Source: Streptomyces qaidamensis
Lineage (GTDB): Bacteria; Actinomycetota; Actinomycetes; Streptomycetales; Streptomycetaceae
Length of the DNA: 64,000 nt
NCBI RefSeq assembly: GCF_001611795.1
Contig: NZ_CP015098.1
Coordinates: 5,394,001 to 5,458,000 of the forward strand
Direction of reading: 5' to 3'
How positions within the stretch are numbered: the stretch's first letter is position 1; each line of letters starts with the position of its first letter. The notes under the pieces were generated by a model. The model had not been told where the DNA came from. It saw nothing but the letters and a program-made list of their open reading frames with translations, and searched no databases. Shown here piece by piece: positions 32,201 through 43,912 of this stretch. The position numbers and the translations under genes were made by a program.

Positions 32201-32705
32201 GCTGTTCGACGGCCGCTCCGGCGAGCCGTTCCCCGAGCCGATCTCGGTCGGCTACATGTACATCCTCAAGCTGCACCACCTGGTCGACGACAAGCTGCAC
32301 GCCCGGTCGACCGGTCCGTACTCGATGATCACCCAGCAGCCGCTGGGTGGTAAGGCCCAGTTCGGTGGCCAGCGCTTCGGTGAGATGGAGGTGTGGGCGC
32401 TGGAGGCTTACGGCGCCGCGTACGCCCTCCAGGAGCTGCTGACCATCAAGTCCGACGACGTGACCGGCCGCGTGAAGGTCTACGAGGCCATCGTCAAGGG
32501 CGAGAACATCCCCGAGCCCGGCATCCCCGAGTCCTTCAAGGTGCTCATCAAGGAGATGCAGTCCCTGTGCCTCAACGTGGAGGTGCTGTCCTCGGACGGC
32601 ATGTCCATCGAGATGCGCGACACCGACGAGGACGTCTTCCGCGCTGCGGAGGAGCTTGGCATCGACCTGTCCCGGCGTGAGCCGAGCAGCGTCGAAGAGG
32701 TCTGA
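29220..32705 (+). CDS. rpoB: RNA polymerase beta subunit
   Basis: Beta is half of the catalytic core of RNA polymerase. The TTG at 29220 follows GGAAGGA by seven bases and gives 1161 residues, as I recall for Streptomyces coelicolor. The open frame begins 20 codons earlier but has no ribosome site. The rifampicin region [20 protein letters not shown] and [10 protein letters not shown] has the sensitive residues Asp, His and Ser. Other landmarks are [49 protein letters not shown] and [20 protein letters not shown]. rpoC follows after 94 bases with a hairpin between. Confidence 0.98.
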   Translation: [1161 protein letters not shown]

Positions 32706-32712
32706 CGGGAGT

Positions 32713-32741
32713 CCGGAGGCCTTCGTCATGAAGGCCTCCGG
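32713..32741 (+). terminator. Perfect 12-bp hairpin between rpoB and rpoC
   Basis: CCGGAGGCCTTC pairs with GAAGGCCTCCGG around GTCAT. There is no T run and rpoC needs expression from the same unit, so an mRNA processing or pausing role is more likely than termination. Confidence 0.55.
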
Positions 32742-32799
32742 CCCCAGGACCCCCGTATCAGACCCCATGACTTACAACCCTGAGAGGGATTGACGCATA

Positions 32800-36699
<3,900 letters not shown>

Positions 36700-36715
36700 G
36701 CGAGTCGCTTGAGGC

Positions 36716-36749
36716 GAAGGGCGGTCACCCTGCGGGGTGGCCGCCCTTC
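36716..36749 (+). terminator. Terminator of rpoBC
   Basis: A 15-bp stem with one G-U pair (36716-36730 with 36735-36749) closes a TGCG loop; the left arm begins GAAGGGCGG. No T run follows, as often in this genus. Confidence 0.75.
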
Positions 36750-36874
36750 GGCGTGTCCGCCCTGCGGGGGGTCCGCCGTCTGGCCGACACGCGGTGCCCC
36801 GTCGTGGACGCACCTGTGCCGGAACCCGCGCTTCGGCGCATCATGGAAGGACTCCGGTCCCGGGGAGGTGCTCC

Positions 36875-37393
36875 GTGTCGCAGCCCTATCCGTCCTGGCA
36901 GCCCTGGCAGGGCTCTGGTGCCCCGTCGATGCTCGCGTCGCACGCCGACCGGGAGCGGGCCGTGGACGTGCTCAGAGCCGGGTACGGCGAGGGTCGCCTG
37001 GAGCACGGCGAGTTCGAGAAGCGGGTCGGGCGGGCGTATGCGGCGCGGACCGTGGGGGAGCTGGCGCTGCTCGTCGCGGATCTGCCGCAGGGGCCGCTGC
37101 CGCGGCCGGCCTCCGTCGCGCCCGTGCCGGCCTCGTTCCTGCCCGTGCCGCGGCCGCGGACCAACGGGAAGGCAGTCGCGGCCGGGGTGTGCGGGCTGCT
37201 GTGCGTGCCCACGATGGGGCTGACCGGGATCCCGGCCGTCGTACTGGGACATGTGGCCCGGGCCGAGATCCGCAGCCGGGGAGAGCTGGGGGACGGGCTC
37301 GCGCTGACCGGTCTCGTGCTCGGATGGTTGTCGACGGCAGGTTGGGCACTCGTTCTGGTGTTGCTGACCGTGGTGTCCGTCGTAGCATCTTGA
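36875..37393 (+). CDS. DUF1707/DUF4190-type membrane protein
   Basis: The 172-residue product starts at a GTG preceded by GGGGAGG (SQPYPSWQPWQGSGAPSMLA). LASHADRERAVDVLRAGYGE and GRLEHGEFEKRVGRAYAART form the DUF1707 domain (SHOCT-like, residues about 20-60). Two hydrophobic helices follow around a GHVARAEIRSRGELGDGLAL segment, the DUF4190 signature. It is probably a small membrane protein of unknown function. The open frame upstream of the GTG is non-coding. It stands alone between rpoC and the rpsL operon. Confidence 0.85.
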   Translation: MSQPYPSWQPWQGSGAPSMLASHADRERAVDVLRAGYGEGRLEHGEFEKRVGRAYAARTVGELALLVADLPQGPLPRPASVAPVPASFLPVPRPRTNGKAVAAGVCGLLCVPTMGLTGIPAVVLGHVARAEIRSRGELGDGLALTGLVLGWLSTAGWALVLVLLTVVSVVAS

Positions 37394-37491
37394 AGGTATG
37401 CATATCGGACACTCGCCGACGAATTGAAGATCGACAACGGCTGAGGGGCTTGACATGTCCCGCCGGGCGATGCGGGCGGTGCCCATTTGTT

Positions 37492-37520
37492 TTGACCGCA
37501 GCGAATGCGGTAGGTACGCT
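37492..37520 (+). promoter_or_regulatory. Promoter of the rpsL-rpsG-fusA operon
   Basis: TTGACC (37492-37497) and TACGCT (37515-37520) have a 17-bp spacer, close to the housekeeping consensus of Streptomyces. Confidence 0.75.
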
Positions 37521-37638
37521 CAGACCTTGTGCCTGGGGTGTGCCCTGGCTCGCGTGTGTGCCATGAACCGCACGGCGAGCCGACACCGGCCACCGTAATC
37601 TGCGTTATTTCTGCCTGGCAGCGGAAGTCCGCGGGATT

Positions 37639-37664
37639 CGACACACCCGACCGCGTGGGTCGGA
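37639..37664 (+). promoter_or_regulatory. Shared leader element, rpsL copy
   Basis: A 26-nt element identical at 25 positions to 49925-49950 in the rpsJ leader. Its core CCGACCGCGTGGGTCGG can fold into a small hairpin (CCGACC with GGTCGG). It lies 50 bases before the rpsL start. Confidence 0.7.
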
Positions 37665-37713
37665 GATGTTCCAGGTTAGCTTCACCATTCGGCACACAGA
37701 AACCGGAGAAGTA

Positions 37714-38085
37714 GTGCCTACGATCCAGCAGCTGGTCCGGAAGGGCCGGCAGGACAAGGTCGAGAAGAACAAGACGCCCGCACTCGAGGGTTCCCCTCAG
37801 CGTCGTGGCGTCTGCACGCGTGTGTTCACGACCACCCCGAAGAAGCCGAACTCGGCCCTGCGTAAGGTCGCGCGTGTGCGTCTGACCAGCGGGATCGAGG
37901 TCACCGCTTACATTCCGGGTGAGGGACACAACCTGCAGGAGCACTCCATCGTGCTCGTGCGCGGCGGCCGTGTGAAGGACCTGCCGGGTGTTCGCTACAA
38001 GATCATCCGTGGTTCGCTCGACACCCAGGGTGTCAAGAACCGCAAGCAGGCCCGCAGCCGCTACGGCGCCAAGAAGGAGAAGTAA
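37714..38085 (+). CDS. rpsL: 30S ribosomal protein S12
   Basis: S12 lies at the decoding centre and controls accuracy. The 123-residue product starts with GTG (VPTIQQLVRKGRQDKVEKNK). FTTTPKKPNSALRKVARVRL carries the streptomycin-related Lys43, and GGRVKDLPGVRYKIIRG carries Lys88, both in the sensitive state. The GGAGAAG site precedes the start. rpsG follows after two bases. Confidence 0.98.
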   Translation: MPTIQQLVRKGRQDKVEKNKTPALEGSPQRRGVCTRVFTTTPKKPNSALRKVARVRLTSGIEVTAYIPGEGHNLQEHSIVLVRGGRVKDLPGVRYKIIRGSLDTQGVKNRKQARSRYGAKKEK

Positions 38086-38087
38086 GA

Positions 38088-38558
38088 ATGCCTCGTAAGG
38101 GCCCCGCCCCGAAGCGCCCGGTCATCATCGACCCGGTCTACGGTTCTCCTCTGGTGACCTCCCTCATCAACAAGGTGCTGCTGAACGGCAAGCGCTCCAC
38201 CGCCGAGCGCATCGTCTACGGCGCCATGGAGGGTCTGCGTGAGAAGACGGGCAACGACCCGGTCATCACGCTGAAGCGCGCGCTGGAGAACATCAAGCCG
38301 ACCCTCGAGGTCAAGTCCCGCCGTGTCGGTGGTGCGACGTACCAGGTTCCGATCGAGGTCAAGCCCGGTCGCGCCAACACGCTCGCGCTGCGCTGGCTGG
38401 TCGGTTACTCCCGCGCCCGTCGCGAGAAGACCATGACCGAGCGTCTGCTCAACGAGCTTCTCGACGCCTCCAACGGCCTCGGTGCCGCTGTGAAGAAGCG
38501 CGAGGACACCCACAAGATGGCCGAGTCCAACAAGGCCTTCGCGCACTACCGCTGGTAG
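38088..38558 (+). CDS. rpsG: 30S ribosomal protein S7
   Basis: S7 nucleates assembly of the 30S head and contacts E-site tRNA. The 156-residue product starts MPRKGPAPKRPVIIDPVYGS. Conserved parts are LVTSLINKVLLNGKRSTAER, ALENIKPTLEVKSRRVGGAT and the C-terminal KKREDTHKMAESNKAFAHYR W. It follows the rpsL stop by two bases and is cotranscribed with fusA. Confidence 0.98.
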   Translation: MPRKGPAPKRPVIIDPVYGSPLVTSLINKVLLNGKRSTAERIVYGAMEGLREKTGNDPVITLKRALENIKPTLEVKSRRVGGATYQVPIEVKPGRANTLALRWLVGYSRARREKTMTERLLNELLDASNGLGAAVKKREDTHKMAESNKAFAHYRW

Positions 38559-38597
38559 TCGCTACCCACATCGAGACCGAGAGAAGACTGAAGCCTT

Positions 38598-40724
38598 ATG
38601 GCTACCACTTCACTTGACCTGGCCAAGGTCCGCAACATCGGGATCATGGCCCACATCGACGCGGGCAAGACGACCACCACCGAGCGGATCCTGTTCTACA
38701 CCGGTGTGTCTTACAAGATCGGTGAGGTCCACGACGGCGCTGCCACCATGGACTGGATGGAGCAGGAGCAGGAGCGTGGCATCACGATCACGTCTGCTGC
38801 GACCACCTGTCACTGGCCGCTCGAGGACAACGACTACACCATCAACATCATCGACACCCCGGGGCACGTCGACTTCACCGTCGAGGTGGAGCGCTCCCTG
38901 CGTGTGCTCGACGGTGCCGTGACGGTGTTCGACGGTGTCGCCGGTGTCGAGCCGCAGTCCGAGACGGTGTGGCGTCAGGCCGACCGTTACGGCGTGCCGC
39001 GTATCTGCTTCGTCAACAAGCTGGACCGTACCGGCGCCGAGTTCCACCGCTGCGTGGACATGATCTCGGACCGCCTGGGCGCGCAGCCGCTGGTCATGCA
39101 GCTGCCGATCGGTGCGGAGGCGGACTTCAAGGGCGTCATCGACCTCGTGACGATGAAGGCCCTGGTCTGGTCGGCCGAGGCGACCAAGGGCGAGATGTAC
39201 GACACCGTCGACATCCCGGACACCCACGCCGAGGCTGCCGAGGAGTACCGCGGCAAGCTGCTCGAGGCCGTCGCCGAGAACGACGAAGAGCTGATGGAGC
39301 TGTACCTGGAGGGCACCGAGCCCACCGTGGAGCAGCTCTACGCCGCGATCCGCCGTATCACGATCGCGTCCGGCAAGGGCGGCGGCACCACCGTCACCCC
39401 CGTGTTCTGCGGTACCGCGTTCAAGAACAAGGGCGTTCAGCCCCTGCTCGACGCGGTCGTGCGCTACCTGCCCACCCCGCTCGACGTCGAGGCCATCGAG
39501 GGCCACGACGTCAAGGACCCGGAGCAGGTCGTCGTGCGCAAGCCGTCGGAGGACGAGCCCCTCGCCGCGCTCGCGTTCAAGATCATGAGCGACCCGCACC
39601 TCGGTAAGCTCACCTTCGTCCGGGTCTACTCGGGCCGCCTGGAGTCCGGCACCGCGGTGCTGAACTCCGTCAAGGGCAAGAAGGAGCGCATCGGCAAGAT
39701 CTACCGCATGCACGCGAACAAGCGTGAGGAGATCGACGCGGTGGGCGCCGGCGACATCGTCGCCGTGATGGGCCTGAAGCAGACCACCACCGGTGAGACG
39801 CTGTCCGACGACAAGAACCCGGTGATCCTGGAGTCCATGGACTTCCCGGCGCCGGTCATCCAGGTCGCCATCGAGCCCAAGTCCAAGGGCGACCAGGAGA
39901 AGCTGGGTGTCGCCATCCAGCGCCTGGCCGAGGAGGACCCGTCCTTCCAGGTCCACTCGGACGAGGAGACCGGCCAGACCATCATCGGTGGTATGGGCGA
40001 GCTGCACCTTGAGGTGCTGGTCGACCGTATGCGCCGTGAGTTCAAGGTCGAGGCCAACGTCGGCAAGCCGCAGGTCGCCTACCGCGAGACGATCCGCAAG
40101 GCCGTCGAGCGCGTCGACTACACGCACAAGAAGCAGACTGGTGGTACCGGCCAGTTCGCCAAGGTGCAGATCGCGATCGAGCCGATCGAGGGCGGCGACG
40201 CCTCGTACGAGTTCGTGAACAAGGTCACCGGTGGCCGTATCCCGAAGGAGTACATCCCTTCGGTGGACGCCGGTGCGCAGGAGGCCATGCAGTTCGGCAT
40301 CCTCGCGGGCTACGAGATGACGGGCGTCCGCGTCACGCTCATCGACGGTGGCTACCACGAGGTCGACTCCTCCGAGCTCGCGTTCAAGATCGCCGGTTCG
40401 CAGGCCTTCAAGGAGGCCGCGCGCAAGGCGTCCCCCGTGCTCCTTGAGCCGATGATGGCCGTCGAGGTCACCACGCCCGAGGACTACATGGGTGAGGTCA
40501 TCGGCGACATCAACTCCCGCCGTGGTCAGATCCAGGCCATGGAGGAGCGGGCCGGTGCCCGCGTCGTGAAGGGCCTCGTGCCCCTCTCGGAGATGTTCGG
40601 CTACGTCGGCGACCTGCGCAGCAAGACGTCCGGCCGTGCGAGCTACTCCATGCAGTTCGACTCCTACGCCGAGGTTCCCCGGAACGTCGCCGAGGAGATC
40701 ATCGCGAAGGCCAAGGGCGAGTAA
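38598..40724 (+). CDS. fusA: Elongation factor G
   Basis: EF-G is the GTPase that drives translocation and, with RRF, ribosome recycling. The 708-residue product has G1 AHIDAGKTTTTERIL, the switch I segment GAATMDWMEQEQERGITITS, G3 IDTPGHVDF and G4 FVNKLDRTGA. Domain IV contains TGGTGQFAKVQIAIEP, and the C-terminal segment PLSEMFGYVGDLRSKTSGRA follows. Length and motifs are those of the housekeeping form. It lies 39 bases after rpsG and 156 bases before tuf. Confidence 0.98.
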   Translation: MATTSLDLAKVRNIGIMAHIDAGKTTTTERILFYTGVSYKIGEVHDGAATMDWMEQEQERGITITSAATTCHWPLEDNDYTINIIDTPGHVDFTVEVERSLRVLDGAVTVFDGVAGVEPQSETVWRQADRYGVPRICFVNKLDRTGAEFHRCVDMISDRLGAQPLVMQLPIGAEADFKGVIDLVTMKALVWSAEATKGEMYDTVDIPDTHAEAAEEYRGKLLEAVAENDEELMELYLEGTEPTVEQLYAAIRRITIASGKGGGTTVTPVFCGTAFKNKGVQPLLDAVVRYLPTPLDVEAIEGHDVKDPEQVVVRKPSEDEPLAALAFKIMSDPHLGKLTFVRVYSGRLESGTAVLNSVKGKKERIGKIYRMHANKREEIDAVGAGDIVAVMGLKQTTTGETLSDDKNPVILESMDFPAPVIQVAIEPKSKGDQEKLGVAIQRLAEEDPSFQVHSDEETGQTIIGGMGELHLEVLVDRMRREFKVEANVGKPQVAYRETIRKAVERVDYTHKKQTGGTGQFAKVQIAIEPIEGGDASYEFVNKVTGGRIPKEYIPSVDAGAQEAMQFGILAGYEMTGVRVTLIDGGYHEVDSSELAFKIAGSQAFKEAARKASPVLLEPMMAVEVTTPEDYMGEVIGDINSRRGQIQAMEERAGARVVKGLVPLSEMFGYVGDLRSKTSGRASYSMQFDSYAEVPRNVAEEIIAKAKGE

Positions 40725-40880
40725 CGCACAGCGTCTACACGCCGTAGGCTTGACTCCGGAGCCTCGTGGGGCATTCCACCGCAATCGCGGCGTGAGTGCC
40801 CCGGGGCCCGGGCTTTCCAGCAAAGATCACCTGGCGCCGATGAAGTAAGGCGTACCAGAACCACTCCCAGGAGGACCCCA

Positions 40881-42074
40881 GTGGCGAAGGCGAAGTTCGA
40901 GCGGACTAAGCCGCACGTCAACATCGGCACCATCGGTCACATCGACCACGGTAAGACGACCCTCACGGCCGCCATTACCAAGGTGCTGCACGACGCGTAC
41001 CCGGACCTGAACGAGGCCTCGGCCTTCGACCAGATCGACAAGGCTCCTGAGGAGCGCCAGCGCGGTATCACCATCTCCATCGCGCACGTCGAGTACCAGA
41101 CCGAGACGCGTCACTACGCCCACGTCGACTGCCCCGGTCACGCGGACTACATCAAGAACATGATCACGGGTGCGGCGCAGATGGACGGCGCCATCCTCGT
41201 GGTCGCCGCCACCGACGGCCCGATGCCGCAGACCAAGGAGCACGTGCTCCTGGCCCGCCAGGTCGGCGTCCCGTACATCGTCGTCGCGCTGAACAAGGCC
41301 GACATGGTGGACGACGAGGAGATCCTGGAGCTCGTCGAGCTCGAGGTCCGTGAGCTCCTCTCCGAGTACGAGTTCCCGGGCGACGACCTGCCGGTCGTCA
41401 AGGTCTCGGCGCTCAAGGCCCTCGAGGGCGACAAGGAGTGGGGCAACTCCGTCCTCGAGCTCATGAAGGCCGTGGACGAGAACATCCCGCAGCCCGAGCG
41501 TGACGTCGACAAGCCGTTCCTCATGCCGATCGAGGACGTCTTCACGATCACCGGTCGCGGTACGGTCGTCACCGGCCGTATCGAGCGTGGTGTCCTCAAG
41601 GTCAACGAGACCGTTGACATCGTGGGCATCAAGCAGGAGAAGACCACCACCACGGTCACCGGCATCGAGATGTTCCGGAAGCTCCTCGACGAGGGCCAGG
41701 CCGGTGAGAACGTCGGTCTGCTCCTCCGTGGCATCAAGCGCGAGGACGTCGAGCGCGGCCAGGTCATCATCAAGCCGGGCTCGGTCACCCCGCACACCGA
41801 GTTCGAGGCGCAGGCCTACATCCTGTCCAAGGACGAGGGTGGCCGCCACACGCCGTTCTTCAACAACTACCGCCCGCAGTTCTACTTCCGTACGACGGAC
41901 GTGACCGGCGTGGTGACCCTCCCCGAGGGCACCGAGATGGTCATGCCGGGTGACAACACCGAGATGAAGGTGGAGCTCATCCAGCCCGTCGCCATGGAGG
42001 AGGGCCTGAAGTTCGCCATCCGTGAGGGTGGCCGGACCGTGGGCGCCGGCCAGGTCACCAAGATCAACAAGTGA
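40881..42074 (+). CDS. tuf: Elongation factor Tu
   Basis: EF-Tu delivers aminoacyl-tRNA to the ribosome. The 397-residue product begins with GTG (MAKAKFERTKPHVNIGTIGH). G motifs are GHIDHGKTTLTAAITK, DCPGHADYIKNMI and NKADMVDDEE. The kirromycin and GE2270A contact regions read as wild type by eye. AGGAGG lies close to the start. A weak promoter-like TTGACT occurs at 40750 in the fusA-tuf gap, in line with separate tuf expression known for Streptomyces, but its -10 is poor. A strong terminator follows. Confidence 0.98.
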   Translation: MAKAKFERTKPHVNIGTIGHIDHGKTTLTAAITKVLHDAYPDLNEASAFDQIDKAPEERQRGITISIAHVEYQTETRHYAHVDCPGHADYIKNMITGAAQMDGAILVVAATDGPMPQTKEHVLLARQVGVPYIVVALNKADMVDDEEILELVELEVRELLSEYEFPGDDLPVVKVSALKALEGDKEWGNSVLELMKAVDENIPQPERDVDKPFLMPIEDVFTITGRGTVVTGRIERGVLKVNETVDIVGIKQEKTTTTVTGIEMFRKLLDEGQAGENVGLLLRGIKREDVERGQVIIKPGSVTPHTEFEAQAYILSKDEGGRHTPFFNNYRPQFYFRTTDVTGVVTLPEGTEMVMPGDNTEMKVELIQPVAMEEGLKFAIREGGRTVGAGQVTKINK

Positions 42075-42116
42075 GTCTTCGGACTTGCTTGAGGGTCTAC
42101 TGACCTGAGTGGCTCG

Positions 42117-42153
42117 AAGGGGCCCGTACGACTTCGGTCGTGCGGGCCCCTTT
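42117..42153 (+). terminator. Terminator of tuf
   Basis: A 16-bp stem with one G-U pair (42117-42132 with 42137-42152) closes a TTCG tetraloop and runs into a short T stretch. The left arm begins AAGGGGCCCG. Confidence 0.92.
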
Positions 42154-42183
42154 GCTGTTGACCAGGCCAGGTTCTGTCCGCAT

Positions 42184-42207
42184 GATTCAGGGTTTCCTGA
42201 ATTCAGG
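42184..42207 (+). promoter_or_regulatory. Candidate metalloregulator operator
   Basis: CCTGAATTCAGG (42196-42207) is a perfect 12-bp palindrome, and a further ATTCAGG stands at 42184-42190. It lies 20 bases before the ArsR-type gene, the usual place for autoregulation. Confidence 0.65.
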
Positions 42208-42227
42208 CTTCGCTGTACTGTTGCGGG

Positions 42228-42563
42228 GTGCTGACCGTTGCTTCCGACATCGATGTGCTGGCCCGCTTCGGCCGCGCGCTCGCCGACCCGATCCGCTGCC
42301 GGATCCTCCTTGCGCTGAGCCGAGCCCCCGTCTACCCCGCCGACCTCGCCGACGCGCTCGGCGTCTCCCGCACCCGGCTCTCCAACCACCTGGCGTGTCT
42401 GCGGGATTGCGGCCTCGTGGTGACCGTCCCGGACGGACGGCGCACCCGCTACGAGCTCGCCGACGAACGTCTCGGCCACGCGCTCGACCAGCTGCGCGCC
42501 GTGGTGGTCGCGGTCGAGGAGGACAAGACCTGCCCGGACGCCGCCACGGAGGGCTGCTGCTGA
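42228..42563 (+). CDS. ArsR/SmtB-family metal sensor, CmtR-like
   Basis: The 111-residue product is a winged-helix ArsR-type repressor. LADPIRCRILLALSRAPVYP and DLADALGVSRTRLSNHLACL form the DNA-binding part. The recognition helix carries C-x3-C (HLACLRDCGLV), and the C-terminus ends with EGCC. This matches the Cd/Pb sensor CmtR of mycobacteria (Cys57, Cys61, Cys102). The GTG start overlaps nothing. Its stop overlaps the ATG of a cation transporter by one base, so metal-induced efflux is likely. Confidence 0.9.
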   Translation: MLTVASDIDVLARFGRALADPIRCRILLALSRAPVYPADLADALGVSRTRLSNHLACLRDCGLVVTVPDGRRTRYELADERLGHALDQLRAVVVAVEEDKTCPDAATEGCC

Positions 42564-43270
42564 TGGTGGCCCTGTCCCTGGGGCCGTCCGCGGCCCGCCG
42601 CGATACGCTCACCCGCCGGATACGGCTGCTCGTCGCGGCGACGATCACCTACAACGTCGTCGAGGCGATCGTCGCCCTCGTCGCCGGCACGGTCGCCTCC
42701 TCCAGCGCACTGATCGGTTTCGGTCTCGACTCCGTCATCGAGGTCTCCTCCGCCGCCGCGGTCGCCTGGCAGTTCTCCGCGGCCGACCCCGCGGTCCGTG
42801 AGGCTCGGGAGAAGACCACCCTGCGGATCATCGCGGCCTCCTTCTTCGTCCTCGCCGCCTACGTGAGTGCCGACGCGATCCGTGCCCTGGCCGGCGCCGG
42901 AGAGGCCGACCGCTCCATCACCGGCATCGTGCTCGCCGCCCTGTCGCTCGCGATCATGCCGTTCCTGTCCGCCGCGCAGCGCCGTGCCGGGCGCGAACTC
43001 GGTTCCGCCTCGGCCGTGGCGGACTCCAAGCAGACCCTGCTGTGCACGTACCTCTCCGCCGTGCTCCTGGTCGGCCTGCTCCTCAATGCCACCCTCGGCT
43101 GGTCCTGGGCCGACCCGTTCGCCGCGCTCGTCATTGCCGTCATCGCCCTCAAGGAGGGGCGCGACGCCTGGCAGGGGAAGGGATGCTGCGCACCCGCGTC
43201 CCCGACGGTGACGGCTCCGGCCGGGGTGGACGCGTGCGGCTGCCACCCCGGATGCGACTGCTGCACCTGA
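42563..43270 (+). CDS. Cation diffusion facilitator-like metal transporter
   Basis: The 235-residue product has five to six membrane helices (ITYNVVEAIVALVAGTVASS, SALIGFGLDSVIEVSSAAAV, IAASFFVLAAYVSADAIRAL, GIVLAALSLAIMPFLSAAQR, LLCTYLSAVLLVGLLLNATL). GFGLDSVIEV and ADPFAALVIAVIALKEG carry CDF-type Asp residues. The C-terminus is Cys-rich (KGCCAP, CGCHPGCDCCT), probably a cytosolic metal-binding tail replacing the usual CDF domain. It is translationally coupled with the CmtR-like regulator. Cd, Pb or Zn export is inferred. Confidence 0.88.
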   Translation: MVALSLGPSAARRDTLTRRIRLLVAATITYNVVEAIVALVAGTVASSSALIGFGLDSVIEVSSAAAVAWQFSAADPAVREAREKTTLRIIAASFFVLAAYVSADAIRALAGAGEADRSITGIVLAALSLAIMPFLSAAQRRAGRELGSASAVADSKQTLLCTYLSAVLLVGLLLNATLGWSWADPFAALVIAVIALKEGRDAWQGKGCCAPASPTVTAPAGVDACGCHPGCDCCT

Positions 43271-43346
43271 GCCCGACCGGCGAGGAGTACGTGCCTCGTC
43301 GTCGCCGTGCGGCCTGGTGCGAGGTGTGGGGCGTCGGTGCCTCCGG

Positions 43347-43757
43347 TCAGAAGTCCAGTTCGGCCCAGACGGTCTTGCGGGGTGACAGGCCCGGGGTGAC
43401 GCCCCAGCGGTCGGCGAGTGCGTCGACGAGGAGCAGGCCGCGGCCGGACTCGGTGTCGGGGCCGGGCAGTTGCGGACTCGGCAGGCGGTCGCCGCGGGTG
43501 TCCGTCACCTCGATGCGGAGGGTGGCCGCGACGACGTAGAGCAGCAGGCGGAAGTCGCGGCCCGGGATGCGGCCATGGGTGGCCGCGTTGACCGACAGCT
43601 CTGCGACGACCTGCCGTGCCGGGTCCAGCGGCAGGCCCCAGGAGCGCAGTTGTTCCGTGGTGAGGAGGCGGGCCAGGCGGGCGCCGCGCGGGGTGGCGGA
43701 GAGCTGGAGGCTGAAGTTACGGATGGGGGTGCGGAGTTCGGGGGAGTTCTGCTTCAC
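43347..43757 (-). CDS. HATPase_c ATP-binding regulatory protein (RsbW-like)
   Basis: The 136-residue product is a single GHKL ATPase domain of the anti-sigma-like type abundant in Streptomyces. The N box is QVVAELSVNAATHGR, the G1 region is IEVTDTRGDRLP, and the G2 region is ESGRGLLLVDALADRWGV. It diverges from an XRE/DUF5753 regulator followed by DUF397, which is a recurring trio related to the whiJ locus. It may serve as a kinase or anti-regulator. Partners cannot be deduced from the sequence. Confidence 0.88.
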   Translation of the reverse strand: MKQNSPELRTPIRNFSLQLSATPRGARLARLLTTEQLRSWGLPLDPARQVVAELSVNAATHGRIPGRDFRLLLYVVAATLRIEVTDTRGDRLPSPQLPGPDTESGRGLLLVDALADRWGVTPGLSPRKTVWAELDF

Positions 43758-43912
43758 GTCACTCAGCGTGGCCGTCAGTGCCTACTGTGAACAGTGACTC
43801 AGCGGGTGCGTACGGTGACTGTCCGGAGCTTGTCCGGTGTTGTCCGGGCTGTCGGGGCCGGGCGTGCGGGTAGGCCGCTGGGCACGGTCGTACGACGGCG
43901 GAAGGGTGCGGG

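Larger units (their letters stand above)
37394..37713 (+). other. Promoter and leader region of rpsL
   Basis: The 320-base gap contains a good promoter pair and a conserved leader hairpin element described separately. The short frame ending in rpsL phase (from 37666) is not a start because GTG at 37714 has the ribosome site GGAGAAG. Confidence 0.75.

Noticed and set aside
37450..37455. TTGACA resembling a -35 box in the rpsL region
   Set aside because: No acceptable -10 sequence 16-19 bp downstream; the pair at 37492/37515 is much better.
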